Under the pieces are notes generated by a model. That model searched no databases, was not told where the DNA came from, and worked only from the letters and a program-made list of their open reading frames with translations. A stretch of DNA of 64,000 nucleotides, taken from the NCBI RefSeq assembly GCF_001894745.1, contig NZ_BBYF01000003.1, positions 1 through 64,000 on the forward strand, written 5' to 3'. How positions within the stretch are numbered: the first letter of the stretch is position 1; every line of letters starts with the position of its first letter. Below, piece after piece: positions 17,722-25,795 of this stretch. Position numbers and translations under genes: made by a program. This DNA comes from Paenibacillus sp. NAIST15-1. Lineage in GTDB: Bacteria > Bacillota > Bacilli > Paenibacillales > Paenibacillaceae.

Positions 17722-18659
17722 AAAAAATACCTGTCTATTTCAGACCGTACCGCAAGCCGAAGCAGCTCTATCATCTCGTGCATCGATGCGGCTCGTGTCA
17801 GGCCTTCACCGCGCTGGAGGAAGATGTCTGTCCTGTCTGCGGCAAAACCTCGCTGCGCCCGATCGAACGGTACGCGGCCGCCCGGGTGAGGCGATCAATG
17901 CAGACGAAGCAGCTCTTCGCCCTGCTGCTTGGGCTCATCGGCATCCTGCTTAGCGACACATTCGGTCAGATGGCGCTCTGCGCCGCAGCGTCCATTCTGC
18001 TTATCGGCCTGCTCTGGTTCGTCCAGCGCAAGGCGAGGTCCGCCGAAGCCAGCCGCGAGCTGGACCAGCTGCTGCAGCGCGAGCAGGAGAAGCTGGCTCA
18101 GGATCTATACCGCGACTGGGAGCACGCCTTCTCGCATTGGGATGACGACAAGCAGCTCACCTACGAACTGCTGCGCCAGCTGCTGCCGTTAATCCGCAAC
18201 GATACGATTCGGCTGCAGCAGTTGGCACTGCTTCATTACTTCGCACTGCGCAAAGATATGGAGCTGGAACTGGAACCGCTCTTGCTACAGCAATATGATC
18301 CGCTATTGGCCGATTACATCGGCGAGATCGCCAAAATCAAGCGGGATCTGATCAAGGATCGGACGTTCCAGTTTGTCATCCATTATGAGCCGGAAATTCT
18401 CGGGCTGGACAACGGCCAGGACATCCTGGCGGGCGTGGCCGGCGCGGCCGTACGCATGAAGCGTTACGTGCTCGCCTATCCCGGATTGGTACGACGCTAC
18501 GCCCATCGACTGCCGAAGGTGCGCTTGCTCCGGCTGCACCGGATGATTCGACAGCACCCGCATGAAAAATGGGATCGCATCGCCGACGAGGTGAACCGGA
18601 TTGTGCGCGAGAAATACGAATGGGATCCTGACTTTCAGGACTCGGCCGGGAGAGGCTAA
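17718..18659 (+). CDS. Zinc-ribbon membrane protein of the vWA/tubulin locus
   Basis: In this 313-residue protein residues about 26-45 carry CGSC and CPVC pairs, a zinc ribbon. Two adjacent hydrophobic stretches near 70-108 (FALLLGLIGILLSD and ALCAAASILLIGLLWFV) make a hairpin in the membrane. The remaining 200 residues are charged and helical, with LEL/LEQ-rich stretches suggesting coiled coil, and lie in the cytoplasm. No catalytic motif. High GC and codon use match the operon on the other strand, so the divergent transcripts probably belong to one system. Confidence 0.7.
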   Translation: MKKIPVYFRPYRKPKQLYHLVHRCGSCQAFTALEEDVCPVCGKTSLRPIERYAAARVRRSMQTKQLFALLLGLIGILLSDTFGQMALCAAASILLIGLLWFVQRKARSAEASRELDQLLQREQEKLAQDLYRDWEHAFSHWDDDKQLTYELLRQLLPLIRNDTIRLQQLALLHYFALRKDMELELEPLLLQQYDPLLADYIGEIAKIKRDLIKDRTFQFVIHYEPEILGLDNGQDILAGVAGAAVRMKRYVLAYPGLVRRYAHRLPKVRLLRLHRMIRQHPHEKWDRIADEVNRIVREKYEWDPDFQDSAGRG

Positions 18660-18897
18660 TGTATATGACGATCCGAGACGTCCTGAACCCGCTGAATTGT
18701 TATGCACTGCCGCGGTGGTAATGATTGGATTCAAGGGGATTCAAATGCTGGCCTCCGTGCGGGCCGCAGACCGGATGCAGAAGCATTTCAGCCGGTTCAA
18801 GGATTATTTCGAGGCGCAACTGGAGGACAGCGGTGATGCATCGATCAAGACGAATCTGCTGGCCAATCCGATCGTCACGGTCGAAGCTGTCGAATAG
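18659..18897 (+). CDS. Short protein in two overlapping frames
   Basis: ATG 18659 overlaps the previous stop (TAATG) and opens a 20-residue frame ending at TAA 18719-18721. A second frame starts on the overlapping ATG 18721 and runs 58 residues (MIGFKGIQMLASVRAADRM to the stop at 18897). Joining the frames one base earlier, after NCYALPR, gives a smooth 77-residue protein continuing VVMIGFKG. Either one base has been lost in the CGGTGG run, or the two pieces are made by coupled re-initiation. No slippery heptamer was seen. The second part is amphipathic with no known family. Confidence 0.55.
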
Positions 18898-18909
18898 CGA
18901 GGGCTTGTC

Positions 18910-18942
18910 ATCCTCCTACTTCTGTAGGGGGATTCTTTATTT
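18910..18942 (+). terminator. Terminator of the divergent transcript
   Basis: ATCCTCCTAC pairs with GTAGGGGGAT around TTCT and is followed by TCTTTATTT. Confidence 0.8.
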
Positions 18943-19354
18943 CTACTACATCTTCAATTGGTAAAAATATGTGTGAAACGTTGCTAAACTCTTTTTTCAA
19001 CCGACTCGGGCCTACTGTGGACAAAAATCTCAAACCCAAGAAACAACGCAAGCGTAAAAATAAAACAAAGAAAGGCAAGAAGGGAGAAAAAGCTCTACCA
19101 CGACTCCAAGAAGAATCAAGCGTCTCGTGGAGTGGAGGATGCGTCACACCGACAAGATTGACTATTGAAATTTCATATAACGATCTTATCTACGCTCCGA
19201 GAGCCTACCTCCTAGTTACGATGGTTCGAGCTTTGGAACATAAATATTCAACCCTAGATCTTATCCATTTAAGTTGATTGCTTCGATTTGTTCTCTTAGC
19301 CTTTCGTGTAACGTCGCCTACTGCTCTTAATTTTTTAATCTTAATTCGAATTCT
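18943..19354. other. Gap without a convincing gene
   Basis: A 102-codon plus-strand frame over a lysine-rich stretch lacks a ribosome binding site and looks fortuitous. The last 90 bases contain the word CAACCCTAGATCTTATC that is also found at 139-155, marking the left limit of the duplicated segment. Confidence 0.4.
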
Positions 19355-19709
19355 TCACATGCGATCGTCGTCATATGTATATATTACATATTGCTTTAAC
19401 TCCATATTTCTTGCATTTTTTATATCTCTAAGTATTTTTGTATTATATATTTCCGCAAAACTACAACATTCATTGTATGAATCATCAAACATCTGAAAAC
19501 TCACATCTAACTCAACCATATTAAAGTAATAAACTTTCTTGAATAGCAACTCGTATCCAATAAACTCATCATAATCCGATTCTGTACATAATGAACCACT
19601 TATCTTTAACTTCATTCTTTTGATAATTGAATTGAATATCATCCAGAAAGATCGCGTCTCTTCCATGAATTTCACCTATTTCGGTTTTTATAGCTTTGAT
19701 TTGTTCCAT
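19355..19709 (-). pseudogene. Frameshifted small gene, family unknown
   Basis: Starting at ATG 19707-19709 behind GAGGT, one frame gives about 46 residues (EIHGRDAIFLDDIQF and NEVKDKWFIMYRIG) and stops. An overlapping frame continues with DEFIGYELLFKKVYYF and runs to 19355. Joining them near the word GGATTATGATGAG gives a protein of about 118 residues, so a single indel is the simplest reading. No family recognised. It lies between the terminator of the GC-rich locus and the LysR gene and is AT-rich. Confidence 0.45.
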
Positions 19710-19839
19710 CTCATTGATACCTCTTTCATCTTATTATTGAGCTTTCTCATGATTTTTGCGAAGCTTGCAAATACCACGATGATATCTATGAACTTCACGA
19801 ACAGATACAAAGTAAAGAAATGGCACGAACCTCCTTACC

Positions 19840-20796
19840 TTAAAGATTACTACTCTCTAACTTCTCTTTTTCACCCTTACCCATACGATATATCACATCC
19901 GTTGCTTTGTGCCTCGGCGCAAAGTTGCGTTGTATCTCTTCCAAGAAGCACTGAACTGCAGGGGCCAAATACCGATTTTTCATAACCATCAAATAGACTG
20001 TACGTTCCAACGCAGGTGAATCCAACGTTTTGCGGACAATCGATTCATCCTTCGGTTCAACCAAATAATTTTCTGGAATAATAGCAACCCCAAGGTTTTC
20101 TCTTACTAATGTCAGTGCAGTCTCAAACCGTTCGATTTCGAATTTGATGTTCGGAGATGATTGCTCGAACGCAAAGGCTCTCAAAATATCTTCTCTCGTC
20201 TGGAAACCTTCCATGCTAATAATGAAGGGTTCTTTCTCCAACTCTTTGAATGTAATGGAATCCTTCTGGGCTAAAGCGTGTTCCCGATGCAGCACTAGGA
20301 CTAACCTTTCCTTATACAAAGGGAGCGATTCAATATCGCCTTCATGGATGCACTGGTTCGTAATGACGAGGTGGGTATGGTATTTCCGCAAGGAATCGAC
20401 GACCGCCTTTCTGCTCAGCACCTCGAACAGCTTAATATGCATCGAAGGAAAGCGACTGTGATATTCACGGATCACTTGGGGCACCCATTGCCTTACGGAC
20501 TCGATCATGCCAATCACGAGCTCCCCTCTTCCGGTCAGCTTTACTTCCTCCATCTCTTTTTTCAAAATGTTCATTTGGGAGAGCAGCCGAATCGACTTCT
20601 CATACAACACGCTGCCCGCGTCCGTCAGTTCGATTTTTCTCGTGCTTCGTTCGAACAACGGCGATCCGACCTCATGCTCCAAGTTTTTAATAGCATTGCT
20701 TAAAGAGGGCTGTGATATATGCAGTTTTTGCGCGGCTCTGGAATAGCTTAACTGATCGGCAACCGTCACAAAATAATGGAGTTGTTTGATATCCAG
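19840..20796 (-). CDS. LysR-family regulator of hutG-gltS
   Basis: The winged helix-turn-helix occupies residues about 1-60 (FVTVADQLSYSRAAQKLHI then QPSLSNAIKNLE) and the co-inducer-binding domain follows. The frame's first GTG (20769) would cut off the first helix. The expected family start MDIKQLHYF needs a CTG codon at 20796, which has AAAGGAAG 6 bases upstream; no ATG, GTG or TTG is available, so CTG is proposed. The protein would have 318 residues. It is divergent from hutG with a LysR-type box between them. It probably senses a histidine/glutamate-related ligand. It is absent from the duplicate at the left end. Confidence 0.85.
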   Translation of the reverse strand: MDIKQLHYFVTVADQLSYSRAAQKLHISQPSLSNAIKNLEHEVGSPLFERSTRKIELTDAGSVLYEKSIRLLSQMNILKKEMEEVKLTGRGELVIGMIESVRQWVPQVIREYHSRFPSMHIKLFEVLSRKAVVDSLRKYHTHLVITNQCIHEGDIESLPLYKERLVLVLHREHALAQKDSITFKELEKEPFIISMEGFQTREDILRAFAFEQSSPNIKFEIERFETALTLVRENLGVAIIPENYLVEPKDESIVRKTLDSPALERTVYLMVMKNRYLAPAVQCFLEEIQRNFAPRHKATDVIYRMGKGEKEKLESSNL

Positions 20797-20818
20797 AACG
20801 ATCTTCCTTTCCCTATTT

Positions 20819-20833
20819 ATAGCTTAAAGCTAT
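20819..20833. promoter_or_regulatory. LysR-type operator
   Basis: ATAGCTTAAAGCTAT is a perfect 15-base palindrome with the T-N11-A form of LysR sites. It lies 23 bases before the proposed LysR start and 83 bases before hutG, the usual place for the activation site of a divergent target. Confidence 0.7.
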
Positions 20834-20915
20834 TAATATATTTATATTATATATTTAAAATTATAAGAATGTCATCATATAATGAAACAACAGCATACGA
20901 GAAAGGGTGGGGTCA

Positions 20916-21896
20916 TTGCGAAAATCGATTGGAGCCGATGTATGGGTCGGCCGAACGGATCATGCAGAGAGAAGAAGCAGCTTCCGCTACCATCAAATTG
21001 TGGAGCGGATGGAGCTGGATGCACCATGGGAAACCTTTTCTCCAAACACTTGCGCCATCATCGGCTTTGAATGCGAAGAAGGCGTGCGGCGCAATCAAGG
21101 GAGATTAGGAGCGGCAAAGGCTCCGAATGCGATCAGGCAAGCTCTCGCAAGCCTCCCCTGGAGAACAGCGGAAGATCATCGCCTTGTCGATGCGGGAAAT
21201 GTGACTTGTTCCAATGACAAGCTTGAAGATGCCCAGGCAGCATTGGGCTGTGCCGTCTCTGATCTCTTTGCCAAATCTGCTACTCCCATTATTTTAGGCG
21301 GAGGACATGAGACGCTATATGGACATTATTTAGGTGTTCGCCAGCATATCGGACCAGATGCTCCGCTAGGAATTATCAACATTGACGCCCATTTCGACCT
21401 ACGCCCCTACGACACTCAGCCATCATCAGGAACGATGTTCCGCCAAATACTAGAGCAGGATCAGAGCAGCAGCTACTTGGTGCTTGGCATCCAGCGTTTC
21501 GGGAATACACAAGAACTGTTCGACAAAGCGGACGAACTCGGTGCCCGCTACATTCTTGAAGAAGATATGCATGAAGAACAGATCGATACCATCATTTCAT
21601 CCTTACACACGTTCATGGAACAACAAGAATATGTCATGCTCACCCTATGTACCGACGTTCTCAATGCGGCATTTGCGCCGGGAGTCAGCGCTCCCTCTCC
21701 TTTCGGATTAACACCGATGGTCGTACGTACCCTTATTCGCACAGTCGCCGCTCATAAGAAAACGCTTTCGTTTGATATTTGCGAGGTGAACCCGGCTGTT
21801 GACGAGAACGGAAGAACCATAAAATTGGGAGCATACTTGACGAATGAAGCTATCATGACATTTATGGGGAGGAATACTGATGACGCTGGCGCTTAA
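20916..21896 (+). CDS. hutG: Formimidoylglutamase
   Basis: It hydrolyses N-formimidoyl-L-glutamate to L-glutamate and formamide, the last step of the Bacillus-type histidine pathway. It belongs to the ureohydrolase (arginase/agmatinase) fold with two Mn2+. Ligand motifs are present: GGGHE near residue 128, DAHFDLRP near 157 and the later D in LCTDVLNAA; EVNP follows near the end. TTG 20916 is chosen because AAAGGGTGG stands 6 bases upstream; GTG 20907 is an alternative adding three residues. The 3' end overlaps gltS by 17 bases. No other hut gene is in the window, so histidine breakdown is completed elsewhere or the enzyme serves another formimino substrate. Confidence 0.9.
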   Translation: MRKSIGADVWVGRTDHAERRSSFRYHQIVERMELDAPWETFSPNTCAIIGFECEEGVRRNQGRLGAAKAPNAIRQALASLPWRTAEDHRLVDAGNVTCSNDKLEDAQAALGCAVSDLFAKSATPIILGGGHETLYGHYLGVRQHIGPDAPLGIINIDAHFDLRPYDTQPSSGTMFRQILEQDQSSSYLVLGIQRFGNTQELFDKADELGARYILEEDMHEEQIDTIISSLHTFMEQQEYVMLTLCTDVLNAAFAPGVSAPSPFGLTPMVVRTLIRTVAAHKKTLSFDICEVNPAVDENGRTIKLGAYLTNEAIMTFMGRNTDDAGA

Positions 21897-23070
21897 TCAA
21901 GTGAGTACGATATTTTTGGCTGTAGCCCTGCTTGTACTAGGAACCTTTTTTGTCAGAAAATCGGGAGTACTGCAAAAGTTTTGTATTCCAGCGCCCGTTG
22001 TTGGTGGACTGCTGTTTGCTATCCTAGCAACGATCCTGAAAGCGACAGGTCTATTGGAAATTACCTTGGATACTTCGCTCCAAAGTCTATTCATGCTCAC
22101 GTTCTTCACCACGGTAGGATTGGGAGCAAGCTTTCAACTCATCAAATTAGGTGGCAAATTGCTCGTCATTTACTGGCTTGCCTGCGGATTCCTCGCTTTG
22201 GCGCAAAATGTAATCGGGGTTTCCCTCGCCTCCTTATTCGACATTCATCCGCTTATTGGGATGATGGCAGGAGCCGTGTCTATGGAAGGCGGACATGGAG
22301 CGGCAAGCGCATTTGGACAAACCATTGAAGATCTGGGAATCCATTCGGCATTGTCAATTGGGATCGCGTCAGCTACCTTCGGTCTAATCGCAGGCGGTCT
22401 GGTTGGAGGCCCTACGGTAAAATATTTGATAGCGAAATACAACCTGAAGCCGACGGAAACAAATGAAGAAGCAGCAGCGAGCGTAGAAGCATACGTTCAA
22501 CCGATAACGACAAATTCCTTCTTCATCCAAGTGCTGCTCATTACATTCTGTATGGCGCTTGGCACGTATTTGGGAGAACTGTTCACGTCAGCGACAGGCT
22601 TTGTCCTTCCTGGATATGTCGGAGCCATGTTCGTGGCCGTTATCGTCCGCAACATTGTGGACAGATTTAATCCGAATGCCATCGACATGAAGAGCATCAA
22701 TCTGGTTAGCGATGTTACACTTGGTATCTTCCTGTCCATGGCGCTTATGAGCATCAAGTTATGGGAAGTGGCGGATCTTGCCCTTCCGATTCTCGCCATC
22801 GTGCTGATCCAAGTCCTCTTTATCGTTCTGTTCGGGATATTTGTTTTGTTCAGGTTGCTGGGCAAAGACTATGATGCCGCCGTGATGGTCGCCGGGTTCA
22901 CCGGACATGGCCTCGGCGCCACACCCAATGCAATGGCCAATATGGCTGCGGTAACGGAACGCTTCGGGCCTTCCCGCAAAGCGTACCTGATCGTTCCCAT
23001 TGTAGGCGCCTTTCTTATCGACGTGTTTGCCATGCCGATCATCATTACGACGTTGAATTTATTTAAATAG
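21880..23070 (+). CDS. gltS: Sodium/glutamate symporter
   Basis: This 396-residue ESS-family carrier has about ten to twelve hydrophobic segments and the glycine-rich re-entrant loops typical of GltS (GMMAGAVSMEGGHGAA near 130-146 and GFTGHGLGATPNAMANM near 335-352). It takes up glutamate with Na+. ATG 21880 lies inside the end of hutG behind GGGGAGG, so both are translated from one mRNA under the LysR regulator. Pairing a glutamate-producing enzyme with a glutamate carrier fits use of histidine or formiminoglutamate as carbon and nitrogen source. An intact counterpart of the broken copy at 917. Confidence 0.92.
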   Translation: MTLALNQVSTIFLAVALLVLGTFFVRKSGVLQKFCIPAPVVGGLLFAILATILKATGLLEITLDTSLQSLFMLTFFTTVGLGASFQLIKLGGKLLVIYWLACGFLALAQNVIGVSLASLFDIHPLIGMMAGAVSMEGGHGAASAFGQTIEDLGIHSALSIGIASATFGLIAGGLVGGPTVKYLIAKYNLKPTETNEEAAASVEAYVQPITTNSFFIQVLLITFCMALGTYLGELFTSATGFVLPGYVGAMFVAVIVRNIVDRFNPNAIDMKSINLVSDVTLGIFLSMALMSIKLWEVADLALPILAIVLIQVLFIVLFGIFVLFRLLGKDYDAAVMVAGFTGHGLGATPNAMANMAAVTERFGPSRKAYLIVPIVGAFLIDVFAMPIIITTLNLFK

Positions 23071-23107
23071 GATACTTGGTGCCCTTTTAGGGATCACCAT
23101 TCAAAAC

Positions 23108-23148
23108 AAAAAGACCTCCAGCCCACGATGTGGAACTGGAGGTTTTAT
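23108..23148 (+). terminator. Terminator of hutG-gltS
   Basis: ACCTCCAG and CTGGAGGT pair around 14 bases and are followed by TTTTATTGT. The same structure survives at 1286-1322 in the decayed copy. Confidence 0.85.
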
Positions 23149-23279
23149 TGTATTTGCGCAAATGCCATTACTGTTGGTTTGGAATAAATTTTTCCTTCTG
23201 AATATTTGAGTTTATTATGGGTCGAGACCTTGAAAGCTTGCATTTCTTTCCGAGAGATCCTATTCTACTATGGATTCTG

Positions 23280-23417
23280 TTATTTTCTCATCAACATATG
23301 CGCGTCTGCAAAGCTTCTGAGGTTAGTCGTTTCTATAAAGTCTTTCTGGTTTCCTCCAACTTCAAGTGCTATTACTTCATCGATATTATCCCCGGTTATT
23401 TTTCGTAATTCAATCAT
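23280..23417 (-). pseudogene. N-terminal remnant of a GNAT acetyltransferase
   Basis: ATG 23415-23417 follows AGGAGAGGAG and opens a 45-residue frame beginning MIELRKITGDNIDEVIAL and containing QKDFIETTNLRSFADA, the usual start of small SpeG/YkkB-like N-acetyltransferases. It stops at TAA 23280, well before the acetyl-CoA loop, and no continuation is seen in other frames. Confidence 0.6.
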
Positions 23418-23519
23418 TTTTTTATCTCCTCTCCTAAGACAAGCCACTTTCACTCATGGCCTAAAATATCCCCAAAACTTGGGATTAGCGCTAATTAAAA
23501 AGTAGACTTCCTCGCTTCC

Positions 23520-24578
23520 CTATGTCTCGATTTCAGAATCATACTCGAAATTAATAATACGGTCGATATAAATTCCCGGATTTCGTAAGAAGCTTTCCCA
23601 AGTCATATCATGCAAAATATATACCCACTCATGTTCAATGTCCACACTGACAAACTTGTTCAAACTTGGGCACCATGTGAAAAAGCCAAATGCGTCATAA
23701 TTATCTACCTCTAACACGAGATTATACAATTCATAGTCATAATACACGAAACGCACAACATCAAAAATGGTACCTAAAATAAGATACTCGCTGTAATTAT
23801 CTGATTCAAAATCAATTCGCTTCTCTACGGTTCCTAATTCCTTAATAACTTCTTTAGGCAAGCCACTATTCAATAGTTGTTCCGTTCGTTTTTGATAGTC
23901 ATGATATTCGGAAGGCTCATGTGACTTGAGGTATTGTTCTAACTCAGCGTATTTGTAAATTCTTGAATAGTTGTATGCACGGCACCCTAATTGATCAGTC
24001 ATTGTTGTGTCAGCACCGTTTTGAATGAAATATGTAACAGTCTCTAAATGACCACCTTGCACAGCAGAAATTAAGGGCGTAATGCCAAGCCAATATTGAT
24101 TGCTATTCGTTACGTAACAGTTAATATTCACTCCTTTACTTGCAAGAAGTTCTATAAAATGATTTCTGCCGTCATAAGCACAATCGATGAGCGTTCTCTC
24201 TCCTGTAATTCTTAAATCGATTCCTAAGTCAATTAAAGCGTAAGCACCTGTTTCATTGTTGAATGCAAGAGCTCTGCTAAGTGCAGAGTGTCCAACATGA
24301 TTAATTGCATTTATATCCGCACCCTTAGAAAGTAAATATTCAAATAGACTCCGATCTGCACATCTAGCAGCATTGACCATTACATCACTCGAGAGTATCG
24401 TGCCGAAATCAATGAATAATCTTGCAATTTCAATTTGTTCATAATCAAAAGCACATTCCAAGTAAGAATCATAACAGCTCACGGACTGATTTGGGTTTAA
24501 TCCATCTTGTAAAAGCAATCGAATACGTTCTACGTCACCTTCTTTTATGAGCTTCTCTACTAGTTCGGATTGTTCCAT
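23520..24578 (-). CDS. Ankyrin-repeat protein
   Basis: About five ankyrin repeats cover residues 10-230, with typical turns such as GHSALSRALAFNNE and GITPLISAVQGGHLETVTYFIQNGAD. The last 130 residues form a separate acidic, aromatic-rich domain (FGFFTWCPSLNKFVSVDIEHEW) of unknown family. ATG 24578 is preferred: AAGGAG lies 12 bases upstream, while the next ATG further up (24590) abuts it. No signal peptide. Ankyrin proteins of this size near polymorphic toxins often act as immunity proteins, but no toxin gene is here, so function is open. AT-rich, and absent from the duplicate. Confidence 0.8.
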   Translation of the reverse strand: MEQSELVEKLIKEGDVERIRLLLQDGLNPNQSVSCYDSYLECAFDYEQIEIARLFIDFGTILSSDVMVNAARCADRSLFEYLLSKGADINAINHVGHSALSRALAFNNETGAYALIDLGIDLRITGERTLIDCAYDGRNHFIELLASKGVNINCYVTNSNQYWLGITPLISAVQGGHLETVTYFIQNGADTTMTDQLGCRAYNYSRIYKYAELEQYLKSHEPSEYHDYQKRTEQLLNSGLPKEVIKELGTVEKRIDFESDNYSEYLILGTIFDVVRFVYYDYELYNLVLEVDNYDAFGFFTWCPSLNKFVSVDIEHEWVYILHDMTWESFLRNPGIYIDRIINFEYDSEIET

Positions 24579-24735
24579 TTTATCATTCATCTCCTTATTC
24601 ATTAGACACAGACACTAAGTATAACTTTTGATCATTTTATTGGAAATAACATTATTAATCATACGTGGCTTAGCATTTACGATGGCCATTAGCTTGGTAA
24701 AACAACTATTTTGGATACATTACATCAAGTAGTGG

Positions 24736-24767
24736 TTGACCTTAACACTAATGTCAGGGTTTATAAT
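24736..24767 (+). promoter_or_regulatory. MerR-type promoter-operator
   Basis: TTGACC (24736-24741) and TATAAT (24762-24767) are 20 bases apart, too far for an unassisted promoter. The spacer carries ACCTTAACACTAATGTCAGG extended to GT, a 22-base near-palindrome with three mismatched pairs. This is the layout of MerR regulators that untwist DNA to activate. It controls merR-trx and is missing from the copy at the left end. Confidence 0.85.
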
Positions 24768-24799
24768 GAAGAAGAATCATTCGTGAAGGGGATTTGAAT

Positions 24800-25171
24800 A
24801 TGAGAATCGGTGAACTTTCCGCCCGAACTGGGGTTAGCCTTCGCTCACTGCGTTATTATGAGCAGCAGGGATTGCTTACTCCCGCTAGGCATACGAATGG
24901 CTACCGCGAATATTCAACGTTTGCGGAAGAACAAGTTCGCACCATTCAGTTTTATTTAAGCCTTGGACTTACAACGGAGCAAATCGCTGGATTTCTGCAA
25001 TGCGTCCTCAAGAATGAAGAAGCCTTCTGCCAAGAAGTGCTCCCGATATATGAGCAAAAGCTTGCGGAAATCGACGAGCAAATTCATCTTCTTCAATCTA
25101 TAAAGTCCAATCTGCAAGAGCGCATCCGCTTCATTATGAAGGAAAGACAAACAACGAACCGGGAGGAATAA
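24800..25171 (+). CDS. MerR-family regulator of the thioredoxin operon
   Basis: The 123-residue protein has a MerR helix-turn-helix at residues 1-38 (MRIGELSARTGVSLRSLRYY), the wing (NGYREYS) and a dimerising coiled coil (residues 80-112). There is a single Cys pair region (LQCV and EAFCQEV) in the linker where redox- or aldehyde-sensing relatives have their sensor. ATG 24800 is preferred to TTG 24794 by spacing from GAAGGGG. Two bases separate its stop from the thioredoxin ATG, so the two are co-expressed from an autoregulated MerR promoter, pointing to a thiol or electrophile stress response. Confidence 0.88.
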   Translation: MRIGELSARTGVSLRSLRYYEQQGLLTPARHTNGYREYSTFAEEQVRTIQFYLSLGLTTEQIAGFLQCVLKNEEAFCQEVLPIYEQKLAEIDEQIHLLQSIKSNLQERIRFIMKERQTTNREE

Positions 25172-25173
25172 CG

Positions 25174-25491
25174 ATGAGTATATACGAAGTTAATGAACAA
25201 TCATTTCGCGAATTTATTCGCGAGCAAGGGGTTACACTTGTTGAATTCGGAGCAACGTGGTGCCCGCCATGTAAAGCGCTTCTTCCAATTCTTGACGAGT
25301 TGGATCATCAATACGGGGAACGGGTAAACGTAGTCAAGATAGACTGTGACGACTCCCCTGCCATCGCGTCTGAATACCGCGTTATGTCCATGCCGACCGT
25401 CATTATGTTTCATAACGGCGAGCCGGTAGAGAAATTAGTCGGACTCCGTCCAAAAAGTGTGTATGAAGCGCTGATCGAGCGATACGCTTAA
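25174..25491 (+). CDS. Thioredoxin-family protein, WCPPC active site
   Basis: The 105-residue protein has a complete thioredoxin fold: active site TWCPPCK near residues 28-34, cis-proline in MSMPT and the C-terminal helix PKSVYEALIERYA. The WCPPC dipeptide differs from the WCGPC of TrxA and should shift the redox potential. It has no signal peptide, so it acts in the cytoplasm. It is probably a stress thioredoxin induced by the upstream MerR protein rather than the housekeeping one. A truncated copy is at 1523. Confidence 0.88.
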   Translation: MSIYEVNEQSFREFIREQGVTLVEFGATWCPPCKALLPILDELDHQYGERVNVVKIDCDDSPAIASEYRVMSMPTVIMFHNGEPVEKLVGLRPKSVYEALIERYA

Positions 25492-25722
25492 TTTCAGGAG
25501 CTCCATTTCTTATGGAACAAAGAAGGGCATTTCTGTCCTGTTTTTATCCATGACTGAGCTGATCCCCGTAAAATAGACAGTAAAATAAAATGCTTTAACA
25601 GTCTTAGCTCGTGCTTCCATCGGGCTAAGGCTGTTTCGTTTTTGCTGTAACCGCAGTGATATCTGTGCCCAAAGTAATATTCCTGATGCATATTCAACGT
25701 TACAACATCAAGGCTTATACAT

Positions 25723-25766
25723 AAAAAATTCCCCCCGTAAAAAACTACGAGGGGTAATTTTTTTCA
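25723..25766. terminator. Bidirectional terminator
   Basis: AAAAAATTCCCCCCGTA pairs with TACGAGGGGTAATTTTTTT, with A- and T-runs on both sides. It serves the thioredoxin operon (+) and the 25796 gene (-), which converge here. Confidence 0.85.
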
Positions 25767-25795
25767 AAAAGTATTCTACTTGAGGTCTGATCCAT

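Noticed and set aside
18969..19277. A 102-codon lysine-rich frame
   Set aside because: No ribosome binding site, low complexity, and it ends in the duplicated boundary sequence.
25540..25650. A possible IS3-type end (GATCCCCGTAAAATAGACAG)
   Set aside because: The words recall ends of IS3 elements but no transposase or second end was found, so it is not listed as an element.
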